Source of the DNA: Rhipicephalus microplus
Taxonomy: Eukaryota > Arthropoda > Arachnida > Ixodida > Ixodidae
Assembly: GCF_043290135.1 (NCBI RefSeq)
Contig: NC_134709.1
Location: 65,512,556 to 65,576,555, forward strand
Direction: 5' to 3'
Length of the DNA stretch: 64,000 nt
Each line of letters begins with the position of its first letter. Position 1 is the first letter of the stretch. The position numbers and the translations under genes were made by a program. Under the pieces are notes generated by a model that saw nothing but the letters and a program-made list of their open reading frames with translations, did not search any database and had not been told where the DNA came from. Positions 10,880 through 21,016 of this stretch are shown here, piece after piece.

Positions 10880-12495
10880 ACGTCGGATGCAGCGGTGGCC
10901 GCCCATACGTCTCTAAACACTGTCGACATTAATTCTGACCTCTCATCAGAAAACCAGACAGCACTGCGAAAACGCTTACTTGAATTCAAGTCATGCTTCG
11001 CTGCTTCCTCTAAGGTGCACCCGACTTCGATCACTAGGCACAGAATTATCACTTACGACGACTCCCACCCAGTACACCAGCAGCCTTACTGCGTGTCAAT
11101 GAAGGAACGAGAAGCCATTCGTACGCAAGTTCGAGAAATGCTTGGCGACGGCATCATCTAGCCTACCAGCAGCACGTGGTCCTCTCCGGTCATCCTAGAC
11201 AAAAAGAAATATGGAACGATACGCTTTTGCGTCAATTACCGAAAGCTGAACAGTGTGACTGAAAAGGACGTGTACCCGCTGCCACACATCGATGACTCGT
11301 TAGACAGATTATGCCGCGCTCACTACTTTTCCTCTTTGGATTTAAAAAGCGGGTAATGGCAGATTGAGGTTGACGAGCGAGACCGCGAGAAAACGGCCTT
11401 TGTACCCTGGACGGCATGTATGAATTTCTAGTCCTTCGTTTTGGTTTGTGTTCAGCGCCCACAACTTTCCAGCGAATGATGGACACAGTGCTAACTAGTC
11501 TGAAGTGGAATACTTGCCTCCTGTACCTTGATGATATAGTCGTTTTTTCTGAAACATTTCAGCAACATCTTCACCACCTTAGGGGTGCGCTAGAGGCTAT
11601 TTGATCAGTAGATCTTACCCTAAAACCGGAGAAGTGTCCCTTTGGTTATGAAGAGCTCAAGTTCGTTGGCCATGTAGTGAACGCAAAAGGAGTCCACTCC
11701 GATCCCGACAAACTTGCCAAACTTGCCGCTGTAGCCACGTTTCCGCCTCCTACAGACAAAAAGGCTGTTCAGCGCTTTTTGGGCTTGTGCGCCTACTATC
11801 GAGTACTATCGACACAAGACCACACACCGTTTGTAAGGGATACCGAGCAACAGGTTGCTTTTGCCAAACTACGACATGGGATGCAGTCAGCCCCCGTTCT
11901 TGCGCATTTTGACGATGATGTCTACACAGAGGTGCACACTGATGCCGGTAACATCGGCCTCGGCGCAGTGCTCGTACAGCATCAAGACGGCCAAGAACGA
12001 GTCATATCCTACGCCAGCCGCTCACTGTCCCGTACCGAGGTGAATTACACGACCACAGAAAAAGAGTGCCTCGCAGTAGTATGGGCGATCCCCAAGTTTC
12101 ACCCATGCCTCTATGGTCATCCTTTCAAAGTGGTAACAAACCACCATGCCCTCTGCTGGTTGGTGAACACGTGTGATCCCTCAGGACGTCTGGCACCAGT
12201 GAAGCTTGCGTCTACAGGAATTTCATGCGACCATCGTCTATAAGTCTGGACGGAAGCACGAAGACGCTGATACACTGCCTCATTCGCCCATACATTTAGT
12301 CAGTCAGAAAGAAGAGAACCATGATGAATTCCTGGGCGCCCTTAGCTCATCGAACTTGAGCAGACGGCAGCGAGAGAATGAAGAGATTCGACCGCACATC
12401 AATTCTTTAGAGAGTCGTAGCACCGTTATACCTTGCCATTTATCTCGCATCGCGACGTCTTTCTGCCTTCGAGATAACGTCCTGTATAAGAGAGA
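10880..12495 (+). pseudogene. Gypsy reverse transcriptase and RNase H
   Basis: RT motifs in order: the V-R-E-M-L-G-D-G-I-I block, S-S-P-V-I-L, R-F-C-V-N-Y-R-K-L-N, F-S-S-L-D-L-K-S-G (catalytic Asp), F-G-L-C-S-A-P-T-T-F-Q and Y-L-D-D (about 11525-11536). RNase H follows: [21 protein letters not shown] and H-A-L-C-W-L. Stops occur at 11159-11161, about 11354 and 11602-11604, with frameshifts near 11410 and 12200. A short deletion falls after L-C-A-Y-Y. The reading stops at about 12495, where another element begins. Confidence 0.8.
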
Positions 12496-12889
12496 AAAAT
12501 TGGCAGATTCCGCGTGAGGTGGGAATCAATGATATGCGAAGCACGAATCAGAAAAGCTAATAAGTCACTTTAAAATCAGCACAACATTTTGAGGTGGAGG
12601 TTAATGATGCCGTACATTACTTCCGTGTCATGGTTTTTATGTTTGAATGTGTCGTTTACCTTCGTCATCTATTCACGTCACGTGATACCAAAACTAGTAT
12701 ATGTAGAGCTAGCGAAACGACCACGAGCACGCTGTTAGCATGATATGTTGTCATGTTCCTATATGACACGCGTGTCAGGATTATCAGGTTTGCACCATTC
12801 ATATATTTTCATCATGCACTGGCGTCACGTGACACCAAATTTTGTATATAAAAAGCGTGTCATGAAGGACTCAATATACTCCAATGTGC

Positions 12890-13279
12890 TGTTGACGCGC
12901 GCGCACGCTGGACACAGCGACGCTACGCTAGCAAAACGCGAGCACTCTATTGAACTTTTCAAAAATGCCTCCCTGGGCGCCGCCATATTCTTCTTTGGGC
13001 TGTGCAAATTGGCGTCTCTCCTAAAAAATACATTGACAAGGCTGCGCCCTCAGCGTTCGTACTCCCGCGCACAGCCCATCATGGCGGGGTTTTTTTCTCT
13101 CTGTGAAAAGGTGGATAGTCTGACACCAGGCACGACCAGCGTCCGTCGGCGCGGCCCAACGGCAACCAGCGCGAAATGCGACTTGCTGCATTTTGCGCCG
13201 ATGTGTTCCCAGAGAACACTACGTCTCCCTCTTTTCGTGACGTAGGGATGACGGATGCACTGAAATGCGCATGCATCAA
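12890..13279 (+). repeat. Unique core of the non-autonomous element (copy 1, left half)
   Basis: GC-rich compared with its AT-rich arms. It aligns with the reverse complement of 61590-61890, for example GCAAAACGCGAGCACTCTAT and the CGTGACGTAGGGATGACGGA segment. The open frame here (12745-13245) is not matched by an equivalent frame in the other copy, so I do not call a gene. Confidence 0.55.
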
Positions 13280-14462
13280 GGAGGAGGAGGAAAAAACCTT
13301 TATTGATGCTGGCTGTGCCAGATAGCCCTTATTCCCACCGGGCTGGTTGACATCTCTAGTCCGGGACGTCATTAGTCGAGGCCGCCACCCGAGCCCGCTG
13401 GACTAGAGTTCGCTGTTCGTCTAGTGTGGAGCTATTGAGTAGGATCGTCTCCCAGTCCTCTTTGGTGGGGTTGGGAAAGGGGGTTAATTTTGGGTTTATT
13501 TGGCAGGCCCGGACCATATGGTAAGTGTTGCCCACTTCCCCTAAGTACTGGCACTGCCTACTTATTTTTGGGTCGTAATATTTGAGTATGGCTGGACAGA
13601 GCAGCGTGTTTGTCTGTAGGCACCGCAGGACGTGCTCCTCCGTTTTTGAGTCCCTTCACTGGTGCGGGATACAAGCGGCGTTGCTCAATGTAGTATTCTT
13701 TGATTTCTCGAAACCGTGTTAAAGGTGTGGGACGTTCAGGTCTATCAGGGGAACAGGGAACTTCCCGGGAAGTAAGCACGCGGGCCGCTGCATGTGCAGC
13801 CTCGTTACCCTGTAGACACTGATGTCCCGGAGTCCATATAAGACGTTTTGGGGTAGGATCGCCGTTCCTGATGCTGAATTTTAAAAGTCTATTAGCCAAT
13901 GGAGAGATTTCTCCTGCAAGATAGCTCTCGCAGGCTCTTCGAGAGTCTGTAACTATTTGTTTTGAGTTTGTATGGGATATTTCGAGTGCAATTGCCACCT
14001 CCTCCGTCTTACTTGAGCTTGTGGTTTTGAAAGTGAGGCCGTCCACCTGCGTTCCTTGATGTATTACCGCCGCCGTGTAGTATCCCTTGGTGACGACCCG
14101 GCCACATCGACGTAATAGACCCCATTACGGGTGCCAAGCCGTTGTTCAAGTGCCTCAGCGCGCGCTTGCCTTCTACCCTGGTGCGCCTCCCTGATCATAC
14201 TGCGGGGAAGCGGGGACACCCAGAGTTTTGTTCTCCAAAGTTCAGTAATACGCTCCGCGTTTTCGATTTCGCATTCGTACCGGATCAAGCGGCGGTCTAG
14301 TAGGCGCCGCCCGGGGGCGTCTACGTAAGACGCGTATATTGATTTATGAGGTGGGCTTCTTGGAGCTCTTGTATAGAGTTAAATACTCCCAAGGCAGAGA
14401 GTTTCTGATTTGAAGGTCTGATGGGTAAATCAAGTGCGCGCTCAATTACTTTCTTAAGAATA
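13280..14462 (-). mobile_element. 5'-truncated I-group LINE inside the non-autonomous element
   Basis: Flanked by GCATCAA at 13273-13279 and 14463-14469. The 3' end lies at left with a (CTC)-rich tail (GGAGGAGGAGG on plus) and a minus-strand AATAAAGG signal just inside. Coding remnants on minus give the end of RT, RNase H and the C-terminal region. Only about 1.2 kb is present, the usual result of incomplete reverse transcription. The second copy of the host element lacks it, confirming the insertion. Confidence 0.8.
13558..14288 (-). pseudogene. LINE RNase H domain fragment
   Basis: Minus-strand frames 14288-14064 and 14046-13558 read …Y-Y-V-D-V-A-G (first Asp), T-E-E-V-A-I-A-L-E-I (Glu) and I-V-T-D-S-R-R-A (Asp). 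Then come R-L-I-W-T-P-G-H and G-N-E-A-A-H-A-A-A-R, the W-x-P-G-H…N-E-x-A-H motif of LINE RNases H. A frameshift separates the first aspartate from the rest. This LINE differs from the one at 3445-9372 in sequence but has the same layout. Confidence 0.75.
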
Positions 14463-14528
14463 GCATCAACTCTGTTCTCTTCGTGTTTAGTCATGAAATG
14501 TATTGGCGCCTTGTCTGTGGCATTTAGC

Positions 14529-15110
14529 CATGTTCTTACATGACAGACATCTCATGATTATCATGTTTGGACAAGTCACGCAGCTTCGTCATCCATTGAC
14601 GTAACGTATTACCAAATTTGGTATATGTAAAGCTAGCGAAACGGCCGTGAGTGCGTCATAAGTGTGGCGTGTAGTCATGTTTTTACATGACACGGACGTC
14701 GTGATTATCAAGTTTGTATGTGTCATCTATGTCGTCCGTTCGCGTTGCGTAATACTAATTTTGGTACATGCCAAGCTATGGAAACGGCCGCGAGCGCATC
14801 ATGAGCGTAACATATAGTCATGTTGATACATGACACGCATCTCTTGTGTATCATGTCTGCACCAGTAATAAACCTTCGTCATCCATTGACGTCCAGTAAT
14901 ACCAAATTTGTTATAAGTGAACCTGGTGAAACGGTCGCCAGCGAATCATGAGCGTGGCATGTATTCACGTTGTTACATGACACCCATGTCATGATTTTCA
15001 TGTAAGGGTCTGTCGCTTGTTTTCACCATGCAATCATAACATACCATACCAGTTTTGCAACCTGCCTTGCGAACGAAACTACCGCAAAAGCGACAGGACC
15101 ATGAAATCTA
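14529..15110 (+). repeat. Tandem subrepeats, period about 145 bp
   Basis: The marker CATG(T)T…TACATGACA recurs at 14529, 14676, 14819 and 14966, that is every 143-147 bp. Each unit also has AAACGGCC…GAGCG and GTAATACCAAATTTGGTATA-like stretches. Further units are at 12640-12880 and, inverted, throughout 60800-62150. Confidence 0.75.
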
Positions 15111-15255
15111 AATCATGAAATTCATGGCATCCATATCATGATTTTCATAATGCGACTAGTCAAATATGTGCTTCATACAGTCATGTTATGTCATGCCAAG
15201 TTTGGTAGTGATACCATTATCGAAACGGCCAGAAGAGCTAAATATCGTAGGTGGC

Positions 15256-15256
<1 letters not shown>

Positions 15257-15297
<41 letters not shown>
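15257..15297 (+). repeat. (GATA)n microsatellite at element end
   Basis: Ten GATA units close to the right end of the non-autonomous element. The same position in the other copy has (TATC)n and (TA)n at 60605-60785. Confidence 0.95.
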
Positions 15298-15339
15298 CGC
15301 ACAAAGTCGCCGAAGTTTCCTAAGAAATGCTTCGCATTT

Positions 15340-16110
15340 AGAAGTCGCAGCTTTGTCGAAAAGGCGAAGCAATGAACATGATATCAACAAACTGGAAGGT
15401 CACGAGCAGAATGGCAAGCGATCGAAACGTGCCCCGCGTTTCTCACGCCCAAATAACGCTTGAAACGTACTCACAGGTGCAGGTGAACACGTATAAGCAT
15501 CTCAGTTGATACTTCGCTGTGTCTGAACAGCGCACCCTTTTCGTAAACGGAAGCGATTGCGGTGCACGTTGTATGCCAGGTAACTACAACAGAATTGTTC
15601 CGGTGAAACTCAAAGGCTAGCCAAGACGCATGATCTTCACCACTGCAAGATAAGGGCTCGTGATTGAGCGTACACCCCCTTATTCTCTACGGGGGCCAAA
15701 GTTCGCGTGAGAGATGAGAGCCGCCACTAGGGTGCCTTGATGTGCACACCCCCGAGCAGAGGAGCGGGTATCGAGGCACTCTAGCCGCCGTGCGCTCACT
15801 GTGCCATCTTGCTCATAAGGCTGAAAACACTGGTCCCCCCCCACCCCGAAATGTTCGCTAACAGGGGTAAGTGATAAATATAAATAGCTTGCCGTTTGGA
15901 CGTCGAAAGAGGTCCCTTCCGGTTGCAAAGTGATTAACACCTCGCAATAGACGCAGAGGTCCCTCGTTCGATTCAGCGTGCCGGAGTCTTTTTTATAGAT
16001 TTTGCTTTCTTGCGTTTTTATATATATAGACACGTGTGAATATACCATGCATGACGCCAACGCCGGTGGTGCAGTCAAGCCGAGAGTGTCCATATAATTA
16101 CTATCGCAAT
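15340..16110. other. Unclassified insert between non-autonomous element and Gypsy integrase
   Basis: No homology to the Gypsy coding frame, no protein domain. Contains a GC-rich stretch (15400-15840) and a tRNA-like patch near 15920-15965 (TTAACACCTCGC…GGTCCCTCGTTCGATTC, B-box-like), suggesting a degenerate SINE. A short T-rich/TATATATA stretch follows. It must have arrived with or near the element at 12496-15339, since Gypsy coding resumes only at about 16115. Confidence 0.4.
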
Positions 16111-16114
16111 AAAA

Positions 16115-17209
16115 TGCCTGCTCTATGAGCCGCGTATACCTCCTCGTCGTTGCGAAGGACATGCGGGACCAAATCCTCTCCGCGTGTCATGACGAGCCCA
16201 CTTATGGTCATCTAGGTTACTCTCGAACGCTCGCCAGAGCAAGCGAGACGTACTACTAGACTTGACTTTTGGCAAGCGTGAAGCAGTACGGTAAAAGCTG
16301 TCGTCAATGCCAGCGTTGAACGTCACCACCAAGCAAGTCGGCTGGATTACTTCAGCCAATTGATCCACCCCACAAGACATTCCACCAAGTCGGCATAGAC
16401 ATTCTCGGCCCATTTCCTTTATCGGCTGACGGCACCAAATGGGTCATTGTTTCAACTGACTATCTGATTCGCTTTGCTGAAACAGAGGCGATACCACGAG
16501 CCACGGTTTCTGAGGTAGCAAAGTTATTCATGTACCACATTGTTCGGTACCACGGTGCTCCATCTGCAGTGATAACCGACAGAGGAACAGTGTTCACTGC
16601 AAAGCTTTGGATGAAGGTTTTCGATTAACAAAGACTAGGCATGAAACGACGACTGCTTACCATTCGCACAGAAACGAGCTCACCATGTACATCAAAGTCC
16701 AACACAAAACATGGGATCCCATTTTGATTTATGTGACGGTCGCTTATAACACCGCTGTTCAAGATACAACGCTATTTACACCGTTTCGCCTTCTCCAAAG
16801 CCGCGAAGTTCAGACGATGATGGATGTTATGCTTCCTTGTGAAGACGCCGATAAATTAATAAATGACGCCGAAGAATTTTCAGAGCGGGCCGAGGAAACT
16901 CACCAGCACGCAGGGCTACGCATTAGGCAGCAGCAACAGGTCGATGCACGACGTTACAACATTCGTTACAATGACGTATCTTACTGTCTGGGAGACCAAG
17001 TTTGGGTTTGGACCCCTGTTCGTCGCTGTGGCCTCTCCGAAAAGTTTCTAAGCAGATACTTCGGTCCGTATAAAGCGTTGCGCCGCGTGAGTGACGCAAA
17101 CTACGAATTCGTTCCGGACCCTGCGTCGTCAACATGGGTGCAACGAAGACAACCGAGCTCTGACATAGTTCGTGTGGTGCGCATGATGCCGTATTTTGCG
17201 CGTTCATAA
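16115..17209 (+). pseudogene. Gypsy integrase, catalytic Glu region deleted
   Basis: Zinc-binding region H-D-E-P-T-Y-G-H-L-G…C-R-Q-C-Q at 16190-16320, with a frameshift and stops between. The core has V-G-I-D-I-L-G-P-F (first Asp, near 16395) and I-T-D-R-G-T-V-F (second Asp, near 16575). A TAA at 16626-16628 follows. The open frame 16607-17209 gives T-T-A-Y-H then jumps to the …W-D-P-I-L…V-A-Y-N-T-A block, so the N-G-x-x-E-R segment with the third catalytic residue is missing. The C-terminal domain (G-D-Q-V-W-V-W…F-G-P-Y-K) and a normal C-terminus remain. Confidence 0.75.
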
Positions 17210-17392
17210 AAGAACCTTTTCCTGTGTTTTTATTTGCGCTACAGCGATTGCTTTATCATTGGTGAACTGTTCGCGTGTAACACTTGACTATTAGTGTCCT
17301 TTTCTATAGCCTTAGCTGCTTCGTTTTTGTTTCGTTTTTACAATAACTTTACACCATTGAGACGATGCTCGTTTTTGGTTGTGAAGTAGGAA

Positions 17393-17566
17393 TGTTGCTA
17401 CCTACTTCTAGTACTTGGTCGTATGCCAAGGCGAAGACTCACACAACTAAAAAAAGAAGTGCCCGCTTGCCCCAGTTCTGGCGAGCGAGCCCAACCAACG
17501 CGTTTGGTAAGAGCCCTGTTGCTCCGAACTCAATACACTTTCTCTAGACACCTGGAGCGTCGTGAC
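17393..17566 (+). repeat. 3' LTR of the old Gypsy element
   Basis: Begins TGTTGCTACC after a purine-rich GAAGTAGGAA tract (polypurine tract) and ends …GGAGCGTCGTGAC. It aligns with 2579-2758 over its whole length with many substitutions. Confidence 0.75.
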
Positions 17567-17574
17567 TATATGTA

Positions 17575-18345
17575 TACTTTTTTAGGGGCGAAGCTCCTTG
17601 AAGCGGCACCTGTTCATCTCTCGTCGTAGTCGTAGTGTGTAACCAGTCTTACATTTTGACCTGCAAAGTGGTGCCGGTGGGAGATTTCTCCTTTGCGTTA
17701 TTGAACAATAAAAAATTCGTAGCGTGTGCGTTAACTAAAAGCCGGATTCTCCTGTCTATCATTCCCAATTAGCAGCCATTGGCATGTACGTTGAGCACTA
17801 TCTGACAAGAAAGGGTTGCTACGTTATATTCGCTGGGCGTAACCTCCTTCGTTTTAGAAATGTTTAGCGAGCGTTGGGCCGTAGTGCCATGAATACAATG
17901 AACTAGTATATACCATGAAGTCGAGGTGGTTAAAGGTGGGAAGTAGACCCGATGCGCAAGCCGTACGAAAGTGTGCGTGTGCCACATCTCGTTTAGTCCT
18001 TGGAATGTCCGCTGTATGGTGGTGCTTCTATATCGGGAATATATGATGAAAATATGCGAGATGGTGGTACTTGGAGTGTAGAATAGAAGGACGAACAGAC
18101 ACACAGAGAGATGCATGGACGGACTCACGGATGGCTGCACCGACGGATGGACGCATGGATGGACGCAGGGGCGGATGCATGGACGAACGCAGGGACGGAC
18201 GCACAGGTGGACGTGTGGACGCACGAACAGACGCACGCACAGACGGCCGAATGGACGCACGGACGGTCACACAGACGGACGCATGGACCGACAGAAGCAA
18301 GAACGAATGGATGGAGGGATGCTTCGCCCAAAGCTCCATCATTCA
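17575..18345. mobile_element. Dispersed element with GGGGCGAAGC-type ends and internal minisatellite
   Basis: Left end AGGGGCGAAGCTCCTT (17583) and, inverted near the right end, GCTTCGCCC (18321). Between is a 200-bp block (18100-18310) of degenerate 4/12-bp units (GGACGGACGCATGGA type). The same arrangement, with (TCTG)n inside, occurs at 33885-34325. Open frames here (cysteine/arginine runs) only mirror the minisatellite. Non-autonomous and non-coding; class unknown. Confidence 0.5.
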
Positions 18346-18680
18346 CTCTGTAGATATGCTGCCATTTTTTAAAGCTTCGACCTCCCTCCTCCCACTCACT
18401 TTAACCTCTTCAATGTCCCGGGCCTTGGGAGACTAAATTGGTACTGCGTCGTGCTCGCTGAGCTGAGTTGGAGTGAGACCCCTGCAGTGAAGGAAGCGGT
18501 TGGAGCGACGTGACCAGTATTATGCCAAAATCACCGTCATGGGCCATGCGCGGAAGAGCCTGAAAACGCTCACACATCCTATGTTATGGTATAAAACAAT
18601 GAGTAGTCAAAAAACACATGTTAGTGTGTTCACAGAATTCGATTTTGACCAGTCCAATGTCCCCAGCAAAGCTTCCCTAC
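18346..18680. other. Presumed intron 3 of transporter gene A, no exon seen
   Basis: Sequence immediately downstream (minus strand) of exon 3's donor site. I looked for the counterpart of gene B exon 4 (an NFTACLLLY-type transmembrane exon) here and up to the Gypsy element and found none. Confidence 0.4.
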
Positions 18681-18970
18681 CTTACGTCACTGGGCCACAG
18701 GCGGCTGGAAGTAGAGGCTGGTTTATGCTCCTCGGCTCCTTTTTTCTTCCTCTCGCGGAAGTCGGGTGGAGGATCGAGACCGTACAGGCGCATCACGGAC
18801 GTGTCGGCGTCCAGTGAAAGGTGCTTGGACATCAGCCACCGCGGATTCTCGATCACATAGCGCTGCAAAGCCAGCATGGGAACCGAGGCCATCGCGCAGC
18901 CGACCGCCTGTTGCTGCCATGCGAAGCCAGCCATGGCGTACGCACACAGCATGCCCACACTTGTCGACAC
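18681..18970 (-). CDS. Transporter gene A, exon 3 (TM5-TM6 and loop)
   Basis: MFS sugar-porter family exon, 290 nt. Minus-strand acceptor …CATGTAG|GTGTCG and donor …GACGTAAG|GTAGGG give splice phases 0 and 2, as in gene B exon 3. Translation has a transmembrane stretch (V-G-M-L-C-A-Y-A-M-A-G-F), then …V-P-M-L-A-L-Q-R-Y-V-I-E-N-P-R-W-L-M, the E-x-P-R-W/F-L motif closing TM6 in SLC2-type carriers, and the charged central loop (R-E-R-K-K-K-G). No stop or frameshift. An alternative donor (GAC|GTAAGG, 6 nt earlier) would give the wrong phase. This is the last exon of gene A seen in the window; exons 4-5 are missing or lie to the left beyond the Gypsy nest. Confidence 0.8.
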
Positions 18971-19988
18971 CTACATGCCACAATCATCGCAAGCACTGTC
19001 AAGACAAATTGATTTTATATGTTTACAGGTTATTTTCTAATTTTGTATGCGATCCACGCATGAGGTGATTTTATTTATGTTGCAAATAGCTGGGTGTTAT
19101 TATATACAATTGGCTCCGAGTCTGTTTTAACGGCTGCACATGCTTCTCAATATAGCACTAGAATATCTTGATTTTATAAAACTTCGGAAAAGTCCCTAAA
19201 ATGTGGTTTTCCTCCGATTCATCCAACTTCAACATTGAACATTTTGTTTGAATATGGATAGTTTATACTACATCCACTCAAATGGTAGAGCCTCAGGCTC
19301 GTAATTTGAAGGTTGTGGGTTTAGATACCACATACGGGAAAGGTAATTTGTCAATTTACACCATCATTGTCACACTAAAGCTAAATATAACAATGAATCT
19401 TCTACATGCTCTCTTTGGGCTAATCATCTGTTCGATTCATTTCATTGTAGCCACCCTACCAATAACACAGTGTGCAATAGATGGAAACACTTGGACAGGT
19501 TGCTCATTTTGGGAAGCGATTGGTTCACACTGAGCTTTATAGGGCTTGTCCACAAAGCAGCTATCTATGGGAGAGATCACAAAATGTGCTATTCGCAAGG
19601 AGCAGATGGCGATGGCAGGAAGGAAAATGTGTATTTTGGCTTGATCACCAACGAATACTACAACCCATAAGTAGAATAACACTGACCTGGTTATAGGTAC
19701 CCCTGGCTAATGATTCATTCATTCATCATCTGAAAAGAAGGCTTACTAATCAGCACGCAGCTGCAAGAGTGTACCAATCACTCCTAGGAACATTTTACAA
19801 AGCAATTCAGTGTTAGCACACGTAGCGCAGTGGTGTAGAAATTCAGCTACAGTTGGCTGACTGCAGACGGCGAAAGAGCGCTGAGAAAAACCAGGCGTGA
19901 ATCGCGAATGTTTTCTCCTTAACTTTCCACCGTTTTCCGAGGACCAACAGTACGCATTTTTGCGCCGAAAATCGTGTCACAGCTTTTC
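18971..19988. other. Intron 2 of gene A (distal part), no clear features
   Basis: AT-rich, stops in all frames. A weak tRNA-like patch near 19281-19330 (TGGTAGAGCCTCAGGCTCG…GGTTGTGGGTTTAGATACC) may be a degenerate SINE. Otherwise I see nothing. Confidence 0.4.
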
Positions 19989-20111
<123 letters not shown>

Positions 20112-20660
20112 AGCAAGCCAAGAAAGCGGGTGGTCGCCCAAAATGTATGCAGGAAGGCCGAGATTGTTGTGCTTGAGTGCCAATTTTGTGCCTTCGACTC
20201 ATGGCGGTGACAATTTAGACCCTCATATTAACGTCTTTTTACATTATAATTGCCCCCATCGAAAAATATGAACCCATCCTGGCAATCTAACAGGTGGGAA
20301 CAAGCTGCTTGAAGTACGGCTTGAGGTGGTCTACGTGGACGTTATCACGTCCACGCTGACGATAGTCGCTCGGTGGCGTGACAGGTACGATGGCGTAGTT
20401 CACGGGCTATGCACACTCAACCACGCGGTAGGGACCGTAATAATTGGAGAGTAACTTGGGCGTTAAAAGAGGAGTGCAGGATGGTACATGAAGCCAACAA
20501 GTGCCCCTGAACGAACCTTGCTGCAGGAGGATGGTCGTCGTCTTGGGTGTCTTTCTGGCGCAATGTCTTCTGGCTCATTATTGCAATGTCTGTAGATAGT
20601 GGAGACCGCGAAAGAGCATTATCATCGATATGCTTGAGCAATATTGGTGGGCACTGTGGA
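20112..20660 (-). mobile_element. Gypsy-type 3' end fragment (integrase C-terminus, polypurine tract, LTR start)
   Basis: Minus-strand reading near 20470-20290 gives N-Y-Y-G-P-Y-R-V-V, V-N-Y-A-I-V-P-V-T-P-P-S-D and V-H-V-D-H-L-K-P-Y. This is the conserved C-terminus of Gypsy integrases (compare Y-H-G-P-Y-R-V-L and V-H-V-S-R-L-K-P-C in the element at 44930). It is followed by a stop, a GATGGGGGCAATTATAA polypurine-type tract and a TG at 20243 that would open the LTR. An internal TAG interrupts it. No internal part or second LTR is found, so it is a truncated copy in gene A intron 2. Confidence 0.7.
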
Positions 20661-20716
20661 TGGGGTTAGCCGTTCGGTGACGTTTGAGGCATCGTTAGGG
20701 CGGACAAATAGACAAA

Positions 20717-20749
20717 TGTACAGACAGACAGACAGCCAGAGAGACAGAC

Positions 20750-20785
<36 letters not shown>

Positions 20786-20786
20786 C
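20717..20786 (+). repeat. (CAGA)n / (GACA)n microsatellite
   Basis: About 70 bp of imperfect ACAG/AGAC units. The open frames with S-V-C-L runs are its translation. Confidence 0.95.
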
Positions 20787-21016
20787 AAATTTTTCCATCG
20801 AAGGTCCCCAAGAAAGACTATCGTCTTTAAAAAAGGTCAGCATATCCCACGTACCTTAAATGATGTTATGCGAAGCAAGCGAATGGAAGGTGACTGTGTT
20901 GTGATTTTTATATTCAGCAAAACATTACGAAGTGGTGTTAATTATAAGTACGCACAGACATACGTAACACAGCCACATAATGTTTATACTAGCACTTCTT
21001 CACTGTTTCACAAGGA

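Larger units (their letters stand above)
12496..15339 (+). mobile_element. Non-autonomous repeat element, copy 1 (about 145-bp subrepeats, TGCTTCGCAT ends)
   Basis: Shares end sequences, subrepeats and a unique core with the reverse-oriented copy at 60563-62533. Left end reads AAAATTGGCAGAT… then GATATGCGAAGCACGAAT; right end reads AAATGCTTCGCATTT, so ATGCGAAGCA is repeated inverted near both ends. Left arm 12600-12880, GC-rich core 12890-13279, LINE insert 13280-14462, core remainder to about 14520, right subrepeats 14529-15110, (GATA)n 15257-15297. It lies inside the Gypsy pol gene. No coding capacity is seen. Terminal inverted repeats suggest a DNA transposon, but no target duplication is clear. 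Confidence 0.65.
2579..17568 (+). mobile_element. Old Ty3/Gypsy LTR retrotransposon split by two nested insertions
   Basis: Diverged LTRs at 2579-2758 and 17393-17566 flank gag (2761-3444 continuing at 9382), protease, reverse transcriptase/RNase H (to about 12495) and integrase (16115-17209). Domain order PR-RT-RH-INT is that of Ty3/Gypsy. A LINE (3445-9372) interrupts gag and a non-autonomous element complex (12496 to about 16110) interrupts pol between RNase H and integrase. Without the inserts the element would be about 5.4 kb, a usual Gypsy size. Many stops and frameshifts plus strongly diverged LTRs show an ancient copy. It lies on the intron-3 / 3' side of transporter gene A. Confidence 0.85.

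Noticed and set aside
17769..18372. Overlapping frames with R-M-D-G or R-P-S-V repeats
   Set aside because: Translations of a degenerate 4/12-bp minisatellite inside a non-coding element.
1600..18680. Exon 4 or 5 of transporter gene A hidden among transposons
   Set aside because: No stretch resembling the TM7-TM9 or P-E-T-E-G-R-T exons was found on the minus strand in the non-transposon parts.
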